Positions 7,183 through 17,087 of a stretch of 64,000 bases of DNA are shown piece after piece. The position numbers were made by a program, and so were the translations under genes. Numbering within the stretch: the stretch's first letter is position 1; every line of letters starts with the position of its first letter. Under the pieces are notes generated by a model, which was not told the origin of the DNA, made no database searches, and saw nothing but the letters and a program-made list of their open reading frames with translations. The DNA comes from Motiliproteus sp036961355 (GTDB taxonomy: Bacteria; Pseudomonadota; Gammaproteobacteria; Pseudomonadales; Balneatricaceae): positions 1 to 64,000 of the forward strand of contig JBALVL010000006.1 of assembly GCA_036961355.1 (NCBI GenBank), given 5' to 3'.

Positions 7183-8976
7183 ATGCGTATGAACTCGCTC
7201 AGCCTCAACCACTTTCGACTTCGACTTGGCGATGTCGATGCCTTACCGCAGTGGGTGCTGATCGGTTTACTGTCAGGCCTGCTAACCGGGCTGATCATGC
7301 TGGCCTTCCATCACGCGATCAACTGGCCTTTGCAACAGTTATTACCCGATGGCAACCCCGCCAATTTTGAAGGACTTCCCCCAGAAGCACGGCTGCTGCT
7401 GCCCATCGCTGGCAGCTTGTTACTTGGCCTACTGCTATGGCGATTTTCCGGATCCTCTCAAGTCGGAATTGCCCATGTCTTGGAGCGCCTGAGTTATCAC
7501 CAGGGCCGGATGCGACTATCCAACCTGCTGGTCCAATTCGTGGCTGCCACCATCAGTTTGATCAGCGGCCACTCCGGCGGTCGCGAAGGCCCCGCCGTCC
7601 ATATGGGCGCTGGAGCCTCCAGCCTGATCGGGCAATACCTACGACTGCCCAACAACAGCCTGCGGACGTTGATCGGTTGCGGCACCGCCGCCGCGATCGC
7701 CGCAGCCTTTGACACCCCCATCGCCGGCATCATTTTCGCCATGGAAGTGGTGATGATGGAATACACCGTCGCCGGCTTCATCCCGGTAATGATCGCCGCG
7801 ATTACCTCTAACCTAGTACTACGCGTTAGCCTGGGCCAACATGCCTCTGACGTCATTCCGGCGCTGCAGATGCAGACGCTACATGAGATCCCTTTTATTG
7901 TTTTGCTGGGCTTTGTGATCGGCTTGCTAGCGGTGCTATTCAGTAAACTGCTAACCCGCACTGCTCGCTGGCAAAAGCCGCCGTTGTTCATTCGCCTCCA
8001 GATCGCCGGCGTGATCACCGGAGTCGCGGCGCTGTTTCTGCCACAGATTATGGGCATCGGTTACGACACCGTCAGTAATGCGCTTTCAGGACAAGGCAGT
8101 TTTGAACTACTGGCGATGCTGGCGCTGGTCAAGCTGGTCGTCACCGCGCTAGCCATCGGCCTCGGGGTACCGGTTGGGATAATCGGTCCGACGCTGTTCA
8201 TCGGTGCAACAGCAGGTGCGGCCATCGGCGCCTTGGGCATCTCGGTCGTTGATCTGCCGGTATCCGAACAAGGCTTTTACGCCATGCTAGGGATGGGAGC
8301 GATGATGGCGGCAACACTGCAGGCGCCATTGGCGGCACTACTGGCACTACTCGAACTCACACTCAACGCTAATATCATTTTGCCAGCGGCCCTGACGATC
8401 ATCACAGCGACCCTGACCTACCGTTTTTTCTTCCACCAGGGGTCGGCGTTTCAGGCATTGCTGGTCAATCGTGGACTCGACTGGCGTCGGGCACCACTGG
8501 AGCGTTTTCTCGAACGCACCGCAGCAGTGTCACTAATGCAACCGGTCTCCATCACAACACCGCGCCATGTCGATCGAGTTCACGCCCAATCACTGGCTGA
8601 CAATGATCAGGAGTGGCTGCTGATTACCCAGGACAATCAGCCGCGTGCCATCATCGCACGCAGCGACTTGACCATCTATCTGGAGACGTTGCGCGACGAT
8701 TCGGCTCAGCCGGTCCCCAATGACAATTTCACCCCCTCAGAACCTGCCCTCTCAAAACAAGCCCCGGCCGAAGCGCTTATCGATTTGATGTCGATCCCGG
8801 CCCTGCGGCACGACCTGACTCGGGTCAGCGCCCAGGCAACCCTGTCTGAGGCGCTGCAGCAACTCAACACCGATAACTGCGACGCACTCTGGTTAGCCGA
8901 CCATCAGGATCAGCCGCTTGGCCTGCTGTTGCGAGCAACCATCACCCACCATTTCAGCCACGAGAAGAGCAACTGA
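7183..8976 (+). CDS. CLC-family anion channel/transporter with C-terminal CBS domains
   Basis: Inner-membrane chloride-type channel or exchanger. About ten hydrophobic segments fill residues 20-430. The gating-glutamate motif is GREGP and the third anion-filter region is GVPVGIIGPTLFIGA. The first filter motif GSGIP is replaced by GSSQVGI, and where E. coli ClcA has its internal proton glutamate (IIEEM) this protein reads FAMEVVM, i.e. valine. Residues about 455-597 form a divergent CBS pair that could sense nucleotides. The stop overlaps the thiE start by one base (TGATG), so both are probably translated from one mRNA. Substrate and coupling cannot be told from sequence. Confidence 0.9.
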   Translation: MRMNSLSLNHFRLRLGDVDALPQWVLIGLLSGLLTGLIMLAFHHAINWPLQQLLPDGNPANFEGLPPEARLLLPIAGSLLLGLLLWRFSGSSQVGIAHVLERLSYHQGRMRLSNLLVQFVAATISLISGHSGGREGPAVHMGAGASSLIGQYLRLPNNSLRTLIGCGTAAAIAAAFDTPIAGIIFAMEVVMMEYTVAGFIPVMIAAITSNLVLRVSLGQHASDVIPALQMQTLHEIPFIVLLGFVIGLLAVLFSKLLTRTARWQKPPLFIRLQIAGVITGVAALFLPQIMGIGYDTVSNALSGQGSFELLAMLALVKLVVTALAIGLGVPVGIIGPTLFIGATAGAAIGALGISVVDLPVSEQGFYAMLGMGAMMAATLQAPLAALLALLELTLNANIILPAALTIITATLTYRFFFHQGSAFQALLVNRGLDWRRAPLERFLERTAAVSLMQPVSITTPRHVDRVHAQSLADNDQEWLLITQDNQPRAIIARSDLTIYLETLRDDSAQPVPNDNFTPSEPALSKQAPAEALIDLMSIPALRHDLTRVSAQATLSEALQQLNTDNCDALWLADHQDQPLGLLLRATITHHFSHEKSN

Positions 8977-9593
8977 TGTTACACGGTCTCTACGCCATCA
9001 CCGACCAGACACTGACCCCCGACAGCAGCCTGATCGCACAGGTTGAGTCTGCCCTTAAGGGCGGCGCTAACGTGATCCAATATCGCGATAAATCAGACGA
9101 TCAGCCCAAACGTTTGCAGCAAGCCAAAGCGCTGGTTGAACTCTGCCAGCGTTATCAGCGCCCCCTGCTGATCAACGATGACCCTCAGCTGGCGCTCGAA
9201 GCCGGCGCTGCGGGTGTTCACCTGGGTCAAGGTGATACCACGCTGGCTCAAGCGCGGAATTTGCTGGGCAACGAGGCGATCATCGGCATCACATGCCACG
9301 ATTCATTAACACTGGCTCAGCAGGCGCAGCAGCAAGGCGCCGACTATGTTGCCTTCGGCGCATTTTTTACCTCACGCTCAAAGCCCGACGCCAACCCAGC
9401 ACCGTTGGCGCTGTTACAGCAGGCCAGCAACCAGCTTGATATCCCGATAGTAGCCATCGGCGGTATCTGTGTGGATAATGCGGCACAAGTCATTAGCCAA
9501 GGCGCGGATATGACCGCAGTGATTGCAGATCTGTTCAGCGCCGACGATATCGAACATCAAGCCCGACGCCTGACCTCATTATTTGATGCCTAA
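8976..9593 (+). CDS. thiE: Thiamine-phosphate synthase
   Basis: Joins hydroxymethylpyrimidine-PP and thiazole phosphate to thiamine phosphate. The TIM-barrel motifs are clear: GGANVIQYRDKSD (pyrophosphate end), LLINDDPQLA, GVHLGQGD, IGITCHD, YVAFGAFFTSRSKP and VAIGGI. 205 aa is full length. It begins at the last base of the upstream CLC stop codon and ends 80 bp before hemL, an order (thiE-hemL) shared with Pseudomonas, where thiD rather than a CLC gene normally precedes. No TPP riboswitch is visible upstream. Confidence 0.96.
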   Translation: MLHGLYAITDQTLTPDSSLIAQVESALKGGANVIQYRDKSDDQPKRLQQAKALVELCQRYQRPLLINDDPQLALEAGAAGVHLGQGDTTLAQARNLLGNEAIIGITCHDSLTLAQQAQQQGADYVAFGAFFTSRSKPDANPAPLALLQQASNQLDIPIVAIGGICVDNAAQVISQGADMTAVIADLFSADDIEHQARRLTSLFDA

Positions 9594-9600
9594 GCTCTTT

Positions 9601-9642
9601 ATTTAAAGATAAAGTCACGTCATTTAACGATAAGGTCTAGTC
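9601..9642. repeat. 21-bp imperfect tandem duplication
   Basis: Two adjacent 21-bp units (9601-9621 and 9622-9642), beginning ATTTAAAGATAAAGTC and ATTTAACGATAAGGTC, match at 17 of 21 positions. They fill half of the thiE-hemL gap. The A/T-rich sequence may carry the hemL promoter, but I see no clear -35/-10 pair. Confidence 0.6.
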
Positions 9643-9673
9643 GTCAATTGCGACACATTTTTGGAGTATAGCC

Positions 9674-10960
9674 ATGTCCCGCCCCACCTCTGACACTCTT
9701 TTCGAACAAGCCAAGCAATACATTCCCGGTGGTGTTAATTCGCCGGTTCGTGCCTTCAAAGCGGTCGGCGGCACTCCGGTATTTACCGAGCGCGCAGAAG
9801 GCGCATACCTGTTTGATGCCGATGGCAAACGCTACATCGACTACGTGCTGTCGTGGGGACCGATGATCTTAGGTCATGCCCACCCGGCCATCACCGCCGC
9901 GGTGATCGAGAAGATGCAGAAAGGGCTGAGCTTTGGCACCCCCACTGAGATTGAGACCGAACTGGCCGCCAAGATCTGTGGATTACTACCGCACGTCGAG
10001 ATGATCCGCATGGTCAACTCCGGTACCGAAGCGACCATGAGTGCGATCCGATTGGCACGGGGCTTCACCGGCCGTGACAAGATCATCAAGTTTGAAGGTT
10101 GCTACCACGGCCACTCCGACTCACTACTTGTTAAGGCGGGCTCTGGCGCACTAACTCTCGGCGTGCCCAGCTCGCCCGGCGTTCCTGCATGTTTAGCCGA
10201 CCATACTGTCACGCTGACGTACAACGACATCGAAGGCGTCAAACAGGCCTTTAGCGAGATTGGCGATCAGGTCGCCTGTATCATCGTCGAGCCGGTTGCC
10301 GGCAACATGAACTGTGTGCCACCTGTCCCCGGCTTCCTTGAATGCTTGCGCCAGCAATGCGACGACTCCGGTGCATTATTGATCATCGACGAAGTGATGA
10401 CCGGCTTCCGCCTCGGCCTGCAAGGCGCTCAGGGCTATTACGGCGTCAAAGCCGACCTGACCACGCTGGGTAAGGTGATGGGCGGCGGTATGCCGGTCGG
10501 AGCTTTCGGTGGCCGCCGTGAGGTGATGGAGCAGATTGCACCGCTTGGACCTGTCTACCAGGCAGGCACCCTGTCGGGCAACCCAGTAGCGATGGCCGCA
10601 GGCCTGGCGCAGTTAGAGCAGATCAGCCAGCCCGGCTTTTATGAGCCACTGTTTGCCAAGACCGACAAACTGGTCGCCGGTATGCGCCAGCGTGCCGCCA
10701 AAGCGGGCATTCCGTTTACCACCAACCATGTTGGCAGCATGTTCGGACTGTTCTTCACCGAAGCGGAAAGCGTGACCAACTTCCAACAAGCGATCAGCTG
10801 CAATAACGATCACTTCAATCCGTTCTACCACGGCATGCTCGATCAGGGCGTGTATCTGGCGCCAGCCAGCTACGAAGCCGGCTTCATGTCTGCCGCTCAC
10901 AGCGATGCTGACATCGAAGAAACGCTCGATGCCGCCGAGCGGGTATTTGCCACACTGTAA
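9674..10960 (+). CDS. hemL: Glutamate-1-semialdehyde 2,1-aminomutase
   Basis: PLP enzyme making 5-aminolevulinate by the C5 route of haem synthesis, after HemA. The PLP lysine is Lys267 in TLGKVMGGGMPVGAFGG; the cofactor aspartate motif is LLIIDEVMTGFR, and NSGTEA binds the phosphate. 428 aa, normal. GGAG lies 8 bases before the ATG. The next haem enzyme of the pathway, HemB, is encoded at 19305-20276 on the same strand but not in the same operon. Confidence 0.98.
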   Translation: MSRPTSDTLFEQAKQYIPGGVNSPVRAFKAVGGTPVFTERAEGAYLFDADGKRYIDYVLSWGPMILGHAHPAITAAVIEKMQKGLSFGTPTEIETELAAKICGLLPHVEMIRMVNSGTEATMSAIRLARGFTGRDKIIKFEGCYHGHSDSLLVKAGSGALTLGVPSSPGVPACLADHTVTLTYNDIEGVKQAFSEIGDQVACIIVEPVAGNMNCVPPVPGFLECLRQQCDDSGALLIIDEVMTGFRLGLQGAQGYYGVKADLTTLGKVMGGGMPVGAFGGRREVMEQIAPLGPVYQAGTLSGNPVAMAAGLAQLEQISQPGFYEPLFAKTDKLVAGMRQRAAKAGIPFTTNHVGSMFGLFFTEAESVTNFQQAISCNNDHFNPFYHGMLDQGVYLAPASYEAGFMSAAHSDADIEETLDAAERVFATL

Positions 10961-10975
10961 CGTTTACAGCCGCCT

Positions 10976-11007
10976 GGGATTAGCCAATGGCTAATCCCGG
11001 ACCTTTT
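10976..11007 (+). terminator. hemL terminator
   Basis: Perfect 10-bp stem, GGGATTAGCC (10976-10985) and GGCTAATCCC (10989-10998), with a 3-base loop, followed by GGACCTTTTTC. It starts 16 bp after the hemL stop. Confidence 0.85.
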
Positions 11008-11426
11008 TCTGACGCTTTACCCGTCTCTTTCGCCCTCTTTTTCAGCATCATGAAATCAATTCATTTTGCAGCGCACCCCGGCAGAACCCTTCAACCTCCT
11101 TCTGCCATAATTTAGCCAATCAAAACGCACAACTATCGAGCCAACCACTAAAAAAAACCCCACAAACATACAAAACAACTTTAGCTGACGGCTCTTACCG
11201 ATTGCTGCAGCGCACATATCAAAACAAACCCTCGACCCGTTAAGGTGAAATAAACACAACCGTTCGGTGACAACCGACCCACTGCCATCCGATACAAGGG
11301 TGTTACACTTCCGAATCAATGGCTTGGCTAACTTTCAAAGATGCTTTACCGGCCAACCACAACTATATTTCTGCAATCATTCATTGTAATTACCCTAACT
11401 GAAACGCCTAAGGTGGTTCCTCCTTC
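11008..11426. other. Intergenic region before the glutamate dehydrogenase gene
   Basis: About 420 bp of A/T-richer DNA with no convincing gene on either strand; an 87-codon open frame on the minus strand has no family features. It probably holds the promoter of the downstream gene. AAGGTGG, 10 bases before the ATG at 11427, is the likely ribosome site. Confidence 0.5.
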
Positions 11427-14400
11427 ATGAACAGATCCACAAAAGCTGTAGCACCAGAAGTCGCCAACGTCCATGAGCTACTGGCCAAACGCTTGCCTAA
11501 GGAAAAAGTCGCAGACGCCAAACGACTGGCAAGCCAATACTTCGAACACGACTTCACCCGAGAGATAGCCCGTCAGGCAACCGAAGACCTCTATGGTTCG
11601 GTGCTCTGTTTATGGGACCTGCTGCAAAAGCGAAGCGCCAACAAACCGGTCGTTCGGGGCTACAACCCCACCCCCGAAGACCACCGTTGGTACAGCACCC
11701 ATAGCATTATCGAAGTTCTGGTCGATGACATGCCTTTTCTGGTCGCCAGTATCTCAATGGCGCTCGACAATGCCGGTATCACCATTCATCAGGTGACCCA
11801 CCCAACCATTCGGGTAGAACGCGATAAACAGGGCACGCTGCGTAAAGTGTTAGCGCACGACGAAGCCAGCGACAACGCTATCGATGAAGCCATGATGCGT
11901 TTCGAGATCGATCGGCAACCCGACGATGACGCGATGAGTGCCGAGATTGATCGGGTACACACTGCGGTTAAATTGGTGCGGCAAGCGGTCGAAGACTGGA
12001 AACCCATTACCAACCAACTCGAAGCGGCCATCAAATGGAGCAGCGACGAAGCCAAGCACCCCGACACTCTCGAGTCGGATGAAGCGCTGGCTTTTCTACA
12101 GTGGTTGGGCGACAACCATTTTGTGTTTCTGGGTTACCGTTTTTACAACCTCGAGCAGCCCGATAAGAAATGTCCTGACCAACTCTGCCTGAGTTACCAG
12201 GAGGACTCCGGGCTGGGTATTTTTCGTGATATCCCCGAGGACGAACGCCACATCGAACTTGACGAGTATCTCAGTCAACTGGCGCAAACCCCGAACCTAT
12301 TGGTGATCACCAAATCGATAACCCGTTCACCGGTACATCGCCCGGGTTATATGGACCGGATCGGGGTTAAAAAGATCGACGCCAAAGGTAAGGTGGTGGG
12401 CGAATGGCGCTTCTACGGCCTCTATGCGTCCGCCGCTTACCACGAACCACTGGCAGGAACGCCGGTGCTACGGCGTAAAGTCGAACGTCTACTGGAACGT
12501 GCGGATCTGCCGTCTAACAGCCACAGCGGCAAAAATTTGCGTCACCTGATCAGCACCTTCCCCCGTGACGAAATGCTGCAAGCCGACTACCAACAACTCG
12601 AGCAAACCCTGATGGGGATGCTGGAATGCGAAGAGAGGCGGCAGCTACGCCTGTTCCTGCGATCTGATACCTATGATCGCTTCATCAGTGCTCAGATTTT
12701 GGTCCCCCGCGATCATTACGACACCGAATTACGGCTCAAAATGCAGCAAATTCTGCTGGAAGCTTTCGAAGGCCACAGCAGCGAATTTAATGTCCGGCTG
12801 ACCGAACATACGCTGGCGCAGATTCAAATCACCGTGCACTGCCCCAACGCCCACGCCAAAATCCTCGATATCGATTCGCTGGAAGCAAGAATGACCGAGG
12901 CGATGACCTCTTGGCAGGATCAGCTCCACCACGCCCTGTCGGAGAAGCTTGGCGAAGCCGAGGCCAACCGGCTGCAGCGCACCTTCTCTAACTCTCTACC
13001 CGTCGCCTACCGTGATGATTTCAGCCCACGCCGTGCTGTCACCGACTTGCAGCGACTGGCCGAGCTGCAAAAAAACCAGCTATCAACCTATCTCTACCGG
13101 CCGCTGGAGGAATACGACAGCCTCCACTTTAAGGTACTCGGTGCCGGTGACAGCCTGGCATTGTCCGATGTCCTTCCGATTCTTGAACAGATGGGTGTCA
13201 GGGTGTTAAATGCCCGTCCCTACGCCATTCGATGTAGCGACGGCAACGAGTTTTGGGTACTCGACTTCCGGCTATCGGTGGCCGGCAGCTTCGATCCGGA
13301 GGATAGTCACCTCAAGGAGCAATTTCAGCAAACCTTCATTCACAGTTACTTCGGTGAGATTGAAAATGACGGTTTCAACGAACTGGTAATCGCCGCCGGA
13401 CTCAGTTGGCGCCAAGTGATGTTGCTGCGAGCGGTATGCAAATACCTGCTGCAGTTGGCGGTGCCCTTCTCGCAACGGTATATGGAGCAGACGCTAAACA
13501 ACAATCCGCACATCAGCCGAAATTTGGTCAAGCTGTTCGAAACCCGTTTCGATCCGGATATGCGTCATAGCCGTGACAAACGCGGCCAGACACTGATTAA
13601 AGCAATAGAAGATGCGTTGGAGGCGGTAGAAAATCTCGATCAGGATCGTATCCTGCGACACTACCTGAGCATTATCATGGCGATGCTGCGGACCAACTTC
13701 TACCAGTTCGCCGACGATGGTAAAAACTACAAGAGCTACGCATCCTTCAAACTCGATACCGACGCCATCGCCGCTGCACCCCAGCCACGGCCACAATACG
13801 AAATATTCGTCTATGCCCCCTGGGTTGAAGGGGTCCACTTACGCGGTGGCAAGGTCGCGCGCGGCGGCCTGCGCTGGTCGGATCGACGCGAAGATTTCCG
13901 CACCGAAGTGCTGGGACTGGTCAAAGCGCAGATGGTTAAAAACGCGGTGATCGTACCGGTCGGTGCTAAAGGGGGCTTTGTCCCCAAACAACTACCGACC
14001 AACAGCCGCGAAGCGATGATGGCCGAAGGGATCCGCTGCTACGAAACCTTCATCCACGCCCTGCTCGACATTACCGACAACCGCAAGGACGGAGAGATCA
14101 TCCCGCCAACCAACGTGGTGCGATACGACGACGACGACCCTTATCTGGTCGTTGCTGCCGACAAAGGTACCGCCAGTTTCTCCGACATCGCCAACCGCAT
14201 TTCGATCGAATATGGCTTCTGGCTTGGTGATGCGTTCGCCTCTGGTGGCGCCAACGGCTACGATCACAAGAAAATGGGGATCACCGCCCGAGGTGGCTGG
14301 GAATCGGTCAAACGACTATTTCTTGAGCGTGGCATCAACTGTCAAAGCCAGCCCTTTAGTGCGGTCGGCATCGGTGATATGGCCGGCGATGTCTTCGGCA

Positions 14401-16229
14401 ACGGTATGCTCCTATCGCAGCAAACCAAGCTGGTTGCCGCCTTCAACCACCTGCATATATTTATCGATCCCGATCCCGATCCGGCCAGCTCCTGGAGCGA
14501 ACGCAAGCGCATGTTCGAACTGCCGCGTTCCAGCTGGGAAGATTACGATCAAGCACTGATCTCTGAGGGTGGCGGCGTCTTCTCACGCAGGGCCAAGTCG
14601 ATCAGTCTGAGCAAGCCGATCCAACAACTGCTCGGCATCAAAACGACTCGGTTAACACCCTCTGAGCTGATTCAGTCGATTCTAAAAGCGCCGGTTGACC
14701 TGTTTTGGAACGGCGGTATCGGCACCTATGTTAAAGCCGCAACAGAAACCAACGACGAGGTCGGTGACCGCGCCAACGATGCCTTACGAATCAACGGTTC
14801 CGAGCTGCGCGCCAGTATCGTCGGTGAAGGAGGCAATCTGGGATTAACCCAGCGTGGTCGGATCGAATACGCCCGCAACGGCGGATTAATCAACACCGAT
14901 GCGATCGATAATGCAGGTGGCGTGCACTCGTCAGATTACGAGGTCAACCTGAAAATTCTGCTCGATCAGGAGGTCACCTCACAAGATCTGACCGAGAAAC
15001 AGCGCAATAAACTGCTGGCCAGCATGACCACCGAGGTGGCCTCGCTGGTGCTGGACCAAAACTACCGTCAAAGCCAGATTCAGAGTTTGAGCAACCGTCG
15101 CGCGGCAGTGATGATCGACGATCACCGACGCCTGATCCACCTGCTCGAAAGCGAGGGGCGGCTCAAGCGCAAACTGGAGTACCTACCCTCCGATGAGCAG
15201 ATGGAAGAGCTGGCCCGCTGCAATATGGGGCTGACCCGGCCCGAGATCGCGGTATTACTGGCCTACAGTAAACTGCGTCTGTTCGACCTAATGATCGAAG
15301 GCGATATCGGTTCTGATCCGGACCTGGCACAGGAACTGCCGAATTACTTCCCACAGCCGATCCAGCAACAGTACCCCAAGAAACTTGATCACCACCCGCT
15401 CCGGGCAGAGCTGATCGCCACACACATCTCCAATCTAATCGGAAACCGGCTCGGTCCGACGATCATCCATCACTTGCAAGAAGCAACCCGTTGTCAGCCG
15501 ATGGATGCCGTTCGGGCGCTAATGGCGGCTCGCGATATTTTCGGTATCCGAAGTTTGTGGGATGCTCTCGAAGCGGTCGAAACCGAAATCGAAAACGAGC
15601 TGTTCAGTGATCTGCTACTGGAGATCCAGCAGATCGTTAGCCGGGCAGCGTTATGGCTGTTACGCAACAACAGTGCGCCCTTGTCGGTTGCACGAATGAT
15701 CGGGCTTTACCGCGATGGCGTGCAGCTGGTATTGCAACAGCTACCGCCGTTGCTGGCCAACGAGCAACCTCTGACGCCGCGCGATCTATTAATTCAGCAG
15801 GCTGGTTTACCCGATACCTTCTTACAGCTATACCGCTTCTACTACCCGCTCGATATCGTGCTGCTGGCACACCAGGCAGGGCAGAGCGAGCAGCAAGCTG
15901 CTGAGGCCTTCATCCTGATGGAAAACAAGTTGGGGCTGTGGGATTTGCGTGACCATATCGAGGCCCTCCCGGGCAACGACCTGTGGGAGCGTAAAGCGAG
16001 AATTAGTCTTGAGGATGAGTTGGACCGGGGCCTATCAACGACTGTCTCACGCCTGCTCAACACCACCGATATCAAACTACCGATGCCGCAGCGGATCGAA
16101 ATCTGGCAGCAAGAGCATCAAAATATGTTGCTTCACTTCCAGTCAATTTGCGATGAAGTTAATTCTCAGGACGCTCCTAATCTGGCAATGCTGTCGGTCG
16201 CGGTGCGGGAGCTGAGTCTGTTGCATTAA
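11427..16229 (+). CDS. gdhB: NAD-specific glutamate dehydrogenase, large (180-kDa) type
   Basis: Oxidative deamination of glutamate to 2-oxoglutarate and ammonia with NAD+, linking amino-acid catabolism to the TCA cycle. 1600 aa, the size of the L-GDH180 class known from Pseudomonas and Streptomyces. The N-terminal ~700 residues are regulatory, ACT-like. The catalytic core contains GGLRWSDRREDFRTEVLGL, KNAVIVPVGAKGGFV and GIGDMAGDVFGNGML, and the nucleotide-binding part runs through VGEGGNLGLTQ. A ~400-residue helical C-terminus follows. Monocistronic: a terminator lies upstream and a hairpin at 16251-16277 downstream. It is the largest gene here and is intact. Amino-acid use of this kind would fall under CbrAB/CrcZ carbon control, encoded at 49-54 kb (inference). 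Confidence 0.96.
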   Translation: MNRSTKAVAPEVANVHELLAKRLPKEKVADAKRLASQYFEHDFTREIARQATEDLYGSVLCLWDLLQKRSANKPVVRGYNPTPEDHRWYSTHSIIEVLVDDMPFLVASISMALDNAGITIHQVTHPTIRVERDKQGTLRKVLAHDEASDNAIDEAMMRFEIDRQPDDDAMSAEIDRVHTAVKLVRQAVEDWKPITNQLEAAIKWSSDEAKHPDTLESDEALAFLQWLGDNHFVFLGYRFYNLEQPDKKCPDQLCLSYQEDSGLGIFRDIPEDERHIELDEYLSQLAQTPNLLVITKSITRSPVHRPGYMDRIGVKKIDAKGKVVGEWRFYGLYASAAYHEPLAGTPVLRRKVERLLERADLPSNSHSGKNLRHLISTFPRDEMLQADYQQLEQTLMGMLECEERRQLRLFLRSDTYDRFISAQILVPRDHYDTELRLKMQQILLEAFEGHSSEFNVRLTEHTLAQIQITVHCPNAHAKILDIDSLEARMTEAMTSWQDQLHHALSEKLGEAEANRLQRTFSNSLPVAYRDDFSPRRAVTDLQRLAELQKNQLSTYLYRPLEEYDSLHFKVLGAGDSLALSDVLPILEQMGVRVLNARPYAIRCSDGNEFWVLDFRLSVAGSFDPEDSHLKEQFQQTFIHSYFGEIENDGFNELVIAAGLSWRQVMLLRAVCKYLLQLAVPFSQRYMEQTLNNNPHISRNLVKLFETRFDPDMRHSRDKRGQTLIKAIEDALEAVENLDQDRILRHYLSIIMAMLRTNFYQFADDGKNYKSYASFKLDTDAIAAAPQPRPQYEIFVYAPWVEGVHLRGGKVARGGLRWSDRREDFRTEVLGLVKAQMVKNAVIVPVGAKGGFVPKQLPTNSREAMMAEGIRCYETFIHALLDITDNRKDGEIIPPTNVVRYDDDDPYLVVAADKGTASFSDIANRISIEYGFWLGDAFASGGANGYDHKKMGITARGGWESVKRLFLERGINCQSQPFSAVGIGDMAGDVFGNGMLLSQQTKLVAAFNHLHIFIDPDPDPASSWSERKRMFELPRSSWEDYDQALISEGGGVFSRRAKSISLSKPIQQLLGIKTTRLTPSELIQSILKAPVDLFWNGGIGTYVKAATETNDEVGDRANDALRINGSELRASIVGEGGNLGLTQRGRIEYARNGGLINTDAIDNAGGVHSSDYEVNLKILLDQEVTSQDLTEKQRNKLLASMTTEVASLVLDQNYRQSQIQSLSNRRAAVMIDDHRRLIHLLESEGRLKRKLEYLPSDEQMEELARCNMGLTRPEIAVLLAYSKLRLFDLMIEGDIGSDPDLAQELPNYFPQPIQQQYPKKLDHHPLRAELIATHISNLIGNRLGPTIIHHLQEATRCQPMDAVRALMAARDIFGIRSLWDALEAVETEIENELFSDLLLEIQQIVSRAALWLLRNNSAPLSVARMIGLYRDGVQLVLQQLPPLLANEQPLTPRDLLIQQAGLPDTFLQLYRFYYPLDIVLLAHQAGQSEQQAAEAFILMENKLGLWDLRDHIEALPGNDLWERKARISLEDELDRGLSTTVSRLLNTTDIKLPMPQRIEIWQQEHQNMLLHFQSICDEVNSQDAPNLAMLSVAVRELSLLH

Positions 16230-16250
16230 CTGCCCTCTACCCAAGCCACG

Positions 16251-16277
16251 ACAGAGGGGGAGTTCATCCCCTTCTGT
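16251..16277 (+). terminator. Likely terminator of the glutamate dehydrogenase gene
   Basis: 11-bp stem with one G-U pair, ACAGAGGGGGA (16251-16261) and TCCCCTTCTGT (16267-16277), with a 5-base loop, 21 bp after the stop. There is no T tract, so termination strength is uncertain. Confidence 0.5.
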
Positions 16278-16740
16278 TAAGTAGCTCAGCAACCGAGCGC
16301 ATTAATTTTGTTGGCACAACGGAATAAGGGCTGCCATATCGGCAATAGCTCTGCCTCACTTTCTACCCATCTCATCACATTGAATTTTATCTTCGAGATA
16401 TGGTGTCAACGCACTGTGATGTGCTGCCTAGGCATGGAGGGTTTTCGCTCATTAATAAGGCCGCATTCTATGACAGACATTCCTCGACGAATTCTCCGTG
16501 TACCGACGCCCTACGCAATTTCAGCGAAGACCCAAGAGGTCAATGTTGGGCACGGACCAGAATAACGATTCTGGCAAATATGCGACACTGCATTAGTACA
16601 CCGAAATCAGACAAATGAGCAACTATCCGGACTAGAGAGTAGTTATTCGTAGGTAGGGGCAAGGATAAGAAGAGGGTCAGTTGTTATTGTTATCTATATC
16701 GTTGGCTTGTTTAAAACTACAGTTAAGCAGCAAGGGTAAT
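16278..16740. other. Non-coding or decayed region
   Basis: About 460 bp with short, family-less open frames only. It holds a 7-bp inverted repeat (CCAGAAT/ATTCTGG, 16557-16574) but no tRNA, promoter or mobile-element end that I can recognise. It may be remnant DNA. Confidence 0.4.
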
Positions 16741-16742
16741 AA

Positions 16743-17042
16743 ATGACAGTTAATCAACCTATTGCAGTAAATGAAGGCTCTTGCCGCATTAGAACCCGTA
16801 GAGAGCGGGTCGAGGATGAAACACTGTTGCGTGGGCTTGTCGCTACGCAGCGGCAGTGGCGTGGCGACATCATCTTCATTGATATGAACCGCGTTCAACA
16901 AGTACTTCTCAATTGTCCTGTGTTCTACCAACAGCCCCCCTTCGGTATCAAACCGATTCCCGGCTTCAGTCCAACCACAGCAAACACCTCCCCTCCCGGA
17001 ACCGTTGTTACAATTGAATACACTTCTTTAGCCCAGCAATAG
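16743..17042 (+). CDS. Small hypothetical protein, doubtful
   Basis: Open frame of 99 codons starting ATG ACA GTT, with AAGGG 7 bases upstream. The protein is soluble, rich in Arg and Pro, and has no signal peptide, membrane segment or motif I recognise (for example GDIIFIDMNRVQQVLLN in the middle). It contains AGA codons that are rare in neighbouring genes. An 84-codon frame overlaps it on the other strand. It could be a species-specific gene, a gene remnant, or chance. Confidence 0.3.
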   Translation: MTVNQPIAVNEGSCRIRTRRERVEDETLLRGLVATQRQWRGDIIFIDMNRVQQVLLNCPVFYQQPPFGIKPIPGFSPTTANTSPPGTVVTIEYTSLAQQ

Positions 17043-17073
17043 TAATGGCTCCAGCGGGATCAGCCCGATATCC

Positions 17074-17087
17074 ATGATTCAGATCAA
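17074..17087 (+). promoter_or_regulatory. FNR/Anr-like box upstream of the chemoreceptor gene
   Basis: ATGAT-TCAG-ATCAA matches 9 of 10 positions of the FNR/Anr consensus TTGAT-N4-ATCAA. A TGC-TAGGCT extended -10 (17109-17114) would give a start near 17121, about 40.5 bp from the box centre, the class II activator geometry. This suggests induction at low oxygen; it is a motif match only. Confidence 0.45.

Noticed and set aside
11056..11319. 87-codon open frame on the minus strand between hemL and the glutamate dehydrogenase gene
   Set aside because: No ribosome site or family resemblance; it is more likely chance in an A/T-rich gap.
16305..16330. TTGGCACAAC as a sigma-54 promoter
   Set aside because: The GG is not followed by GC at the required 10-base spacing.
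16440..16480. Possible second rRNA-type promoter (TAGAAT followed by GCGGCC on the minus strand)
   Set aside because: The -10 resembles that at 36-41, but no acceptable -35 lies 16-18 bp upstream and no gene follows.
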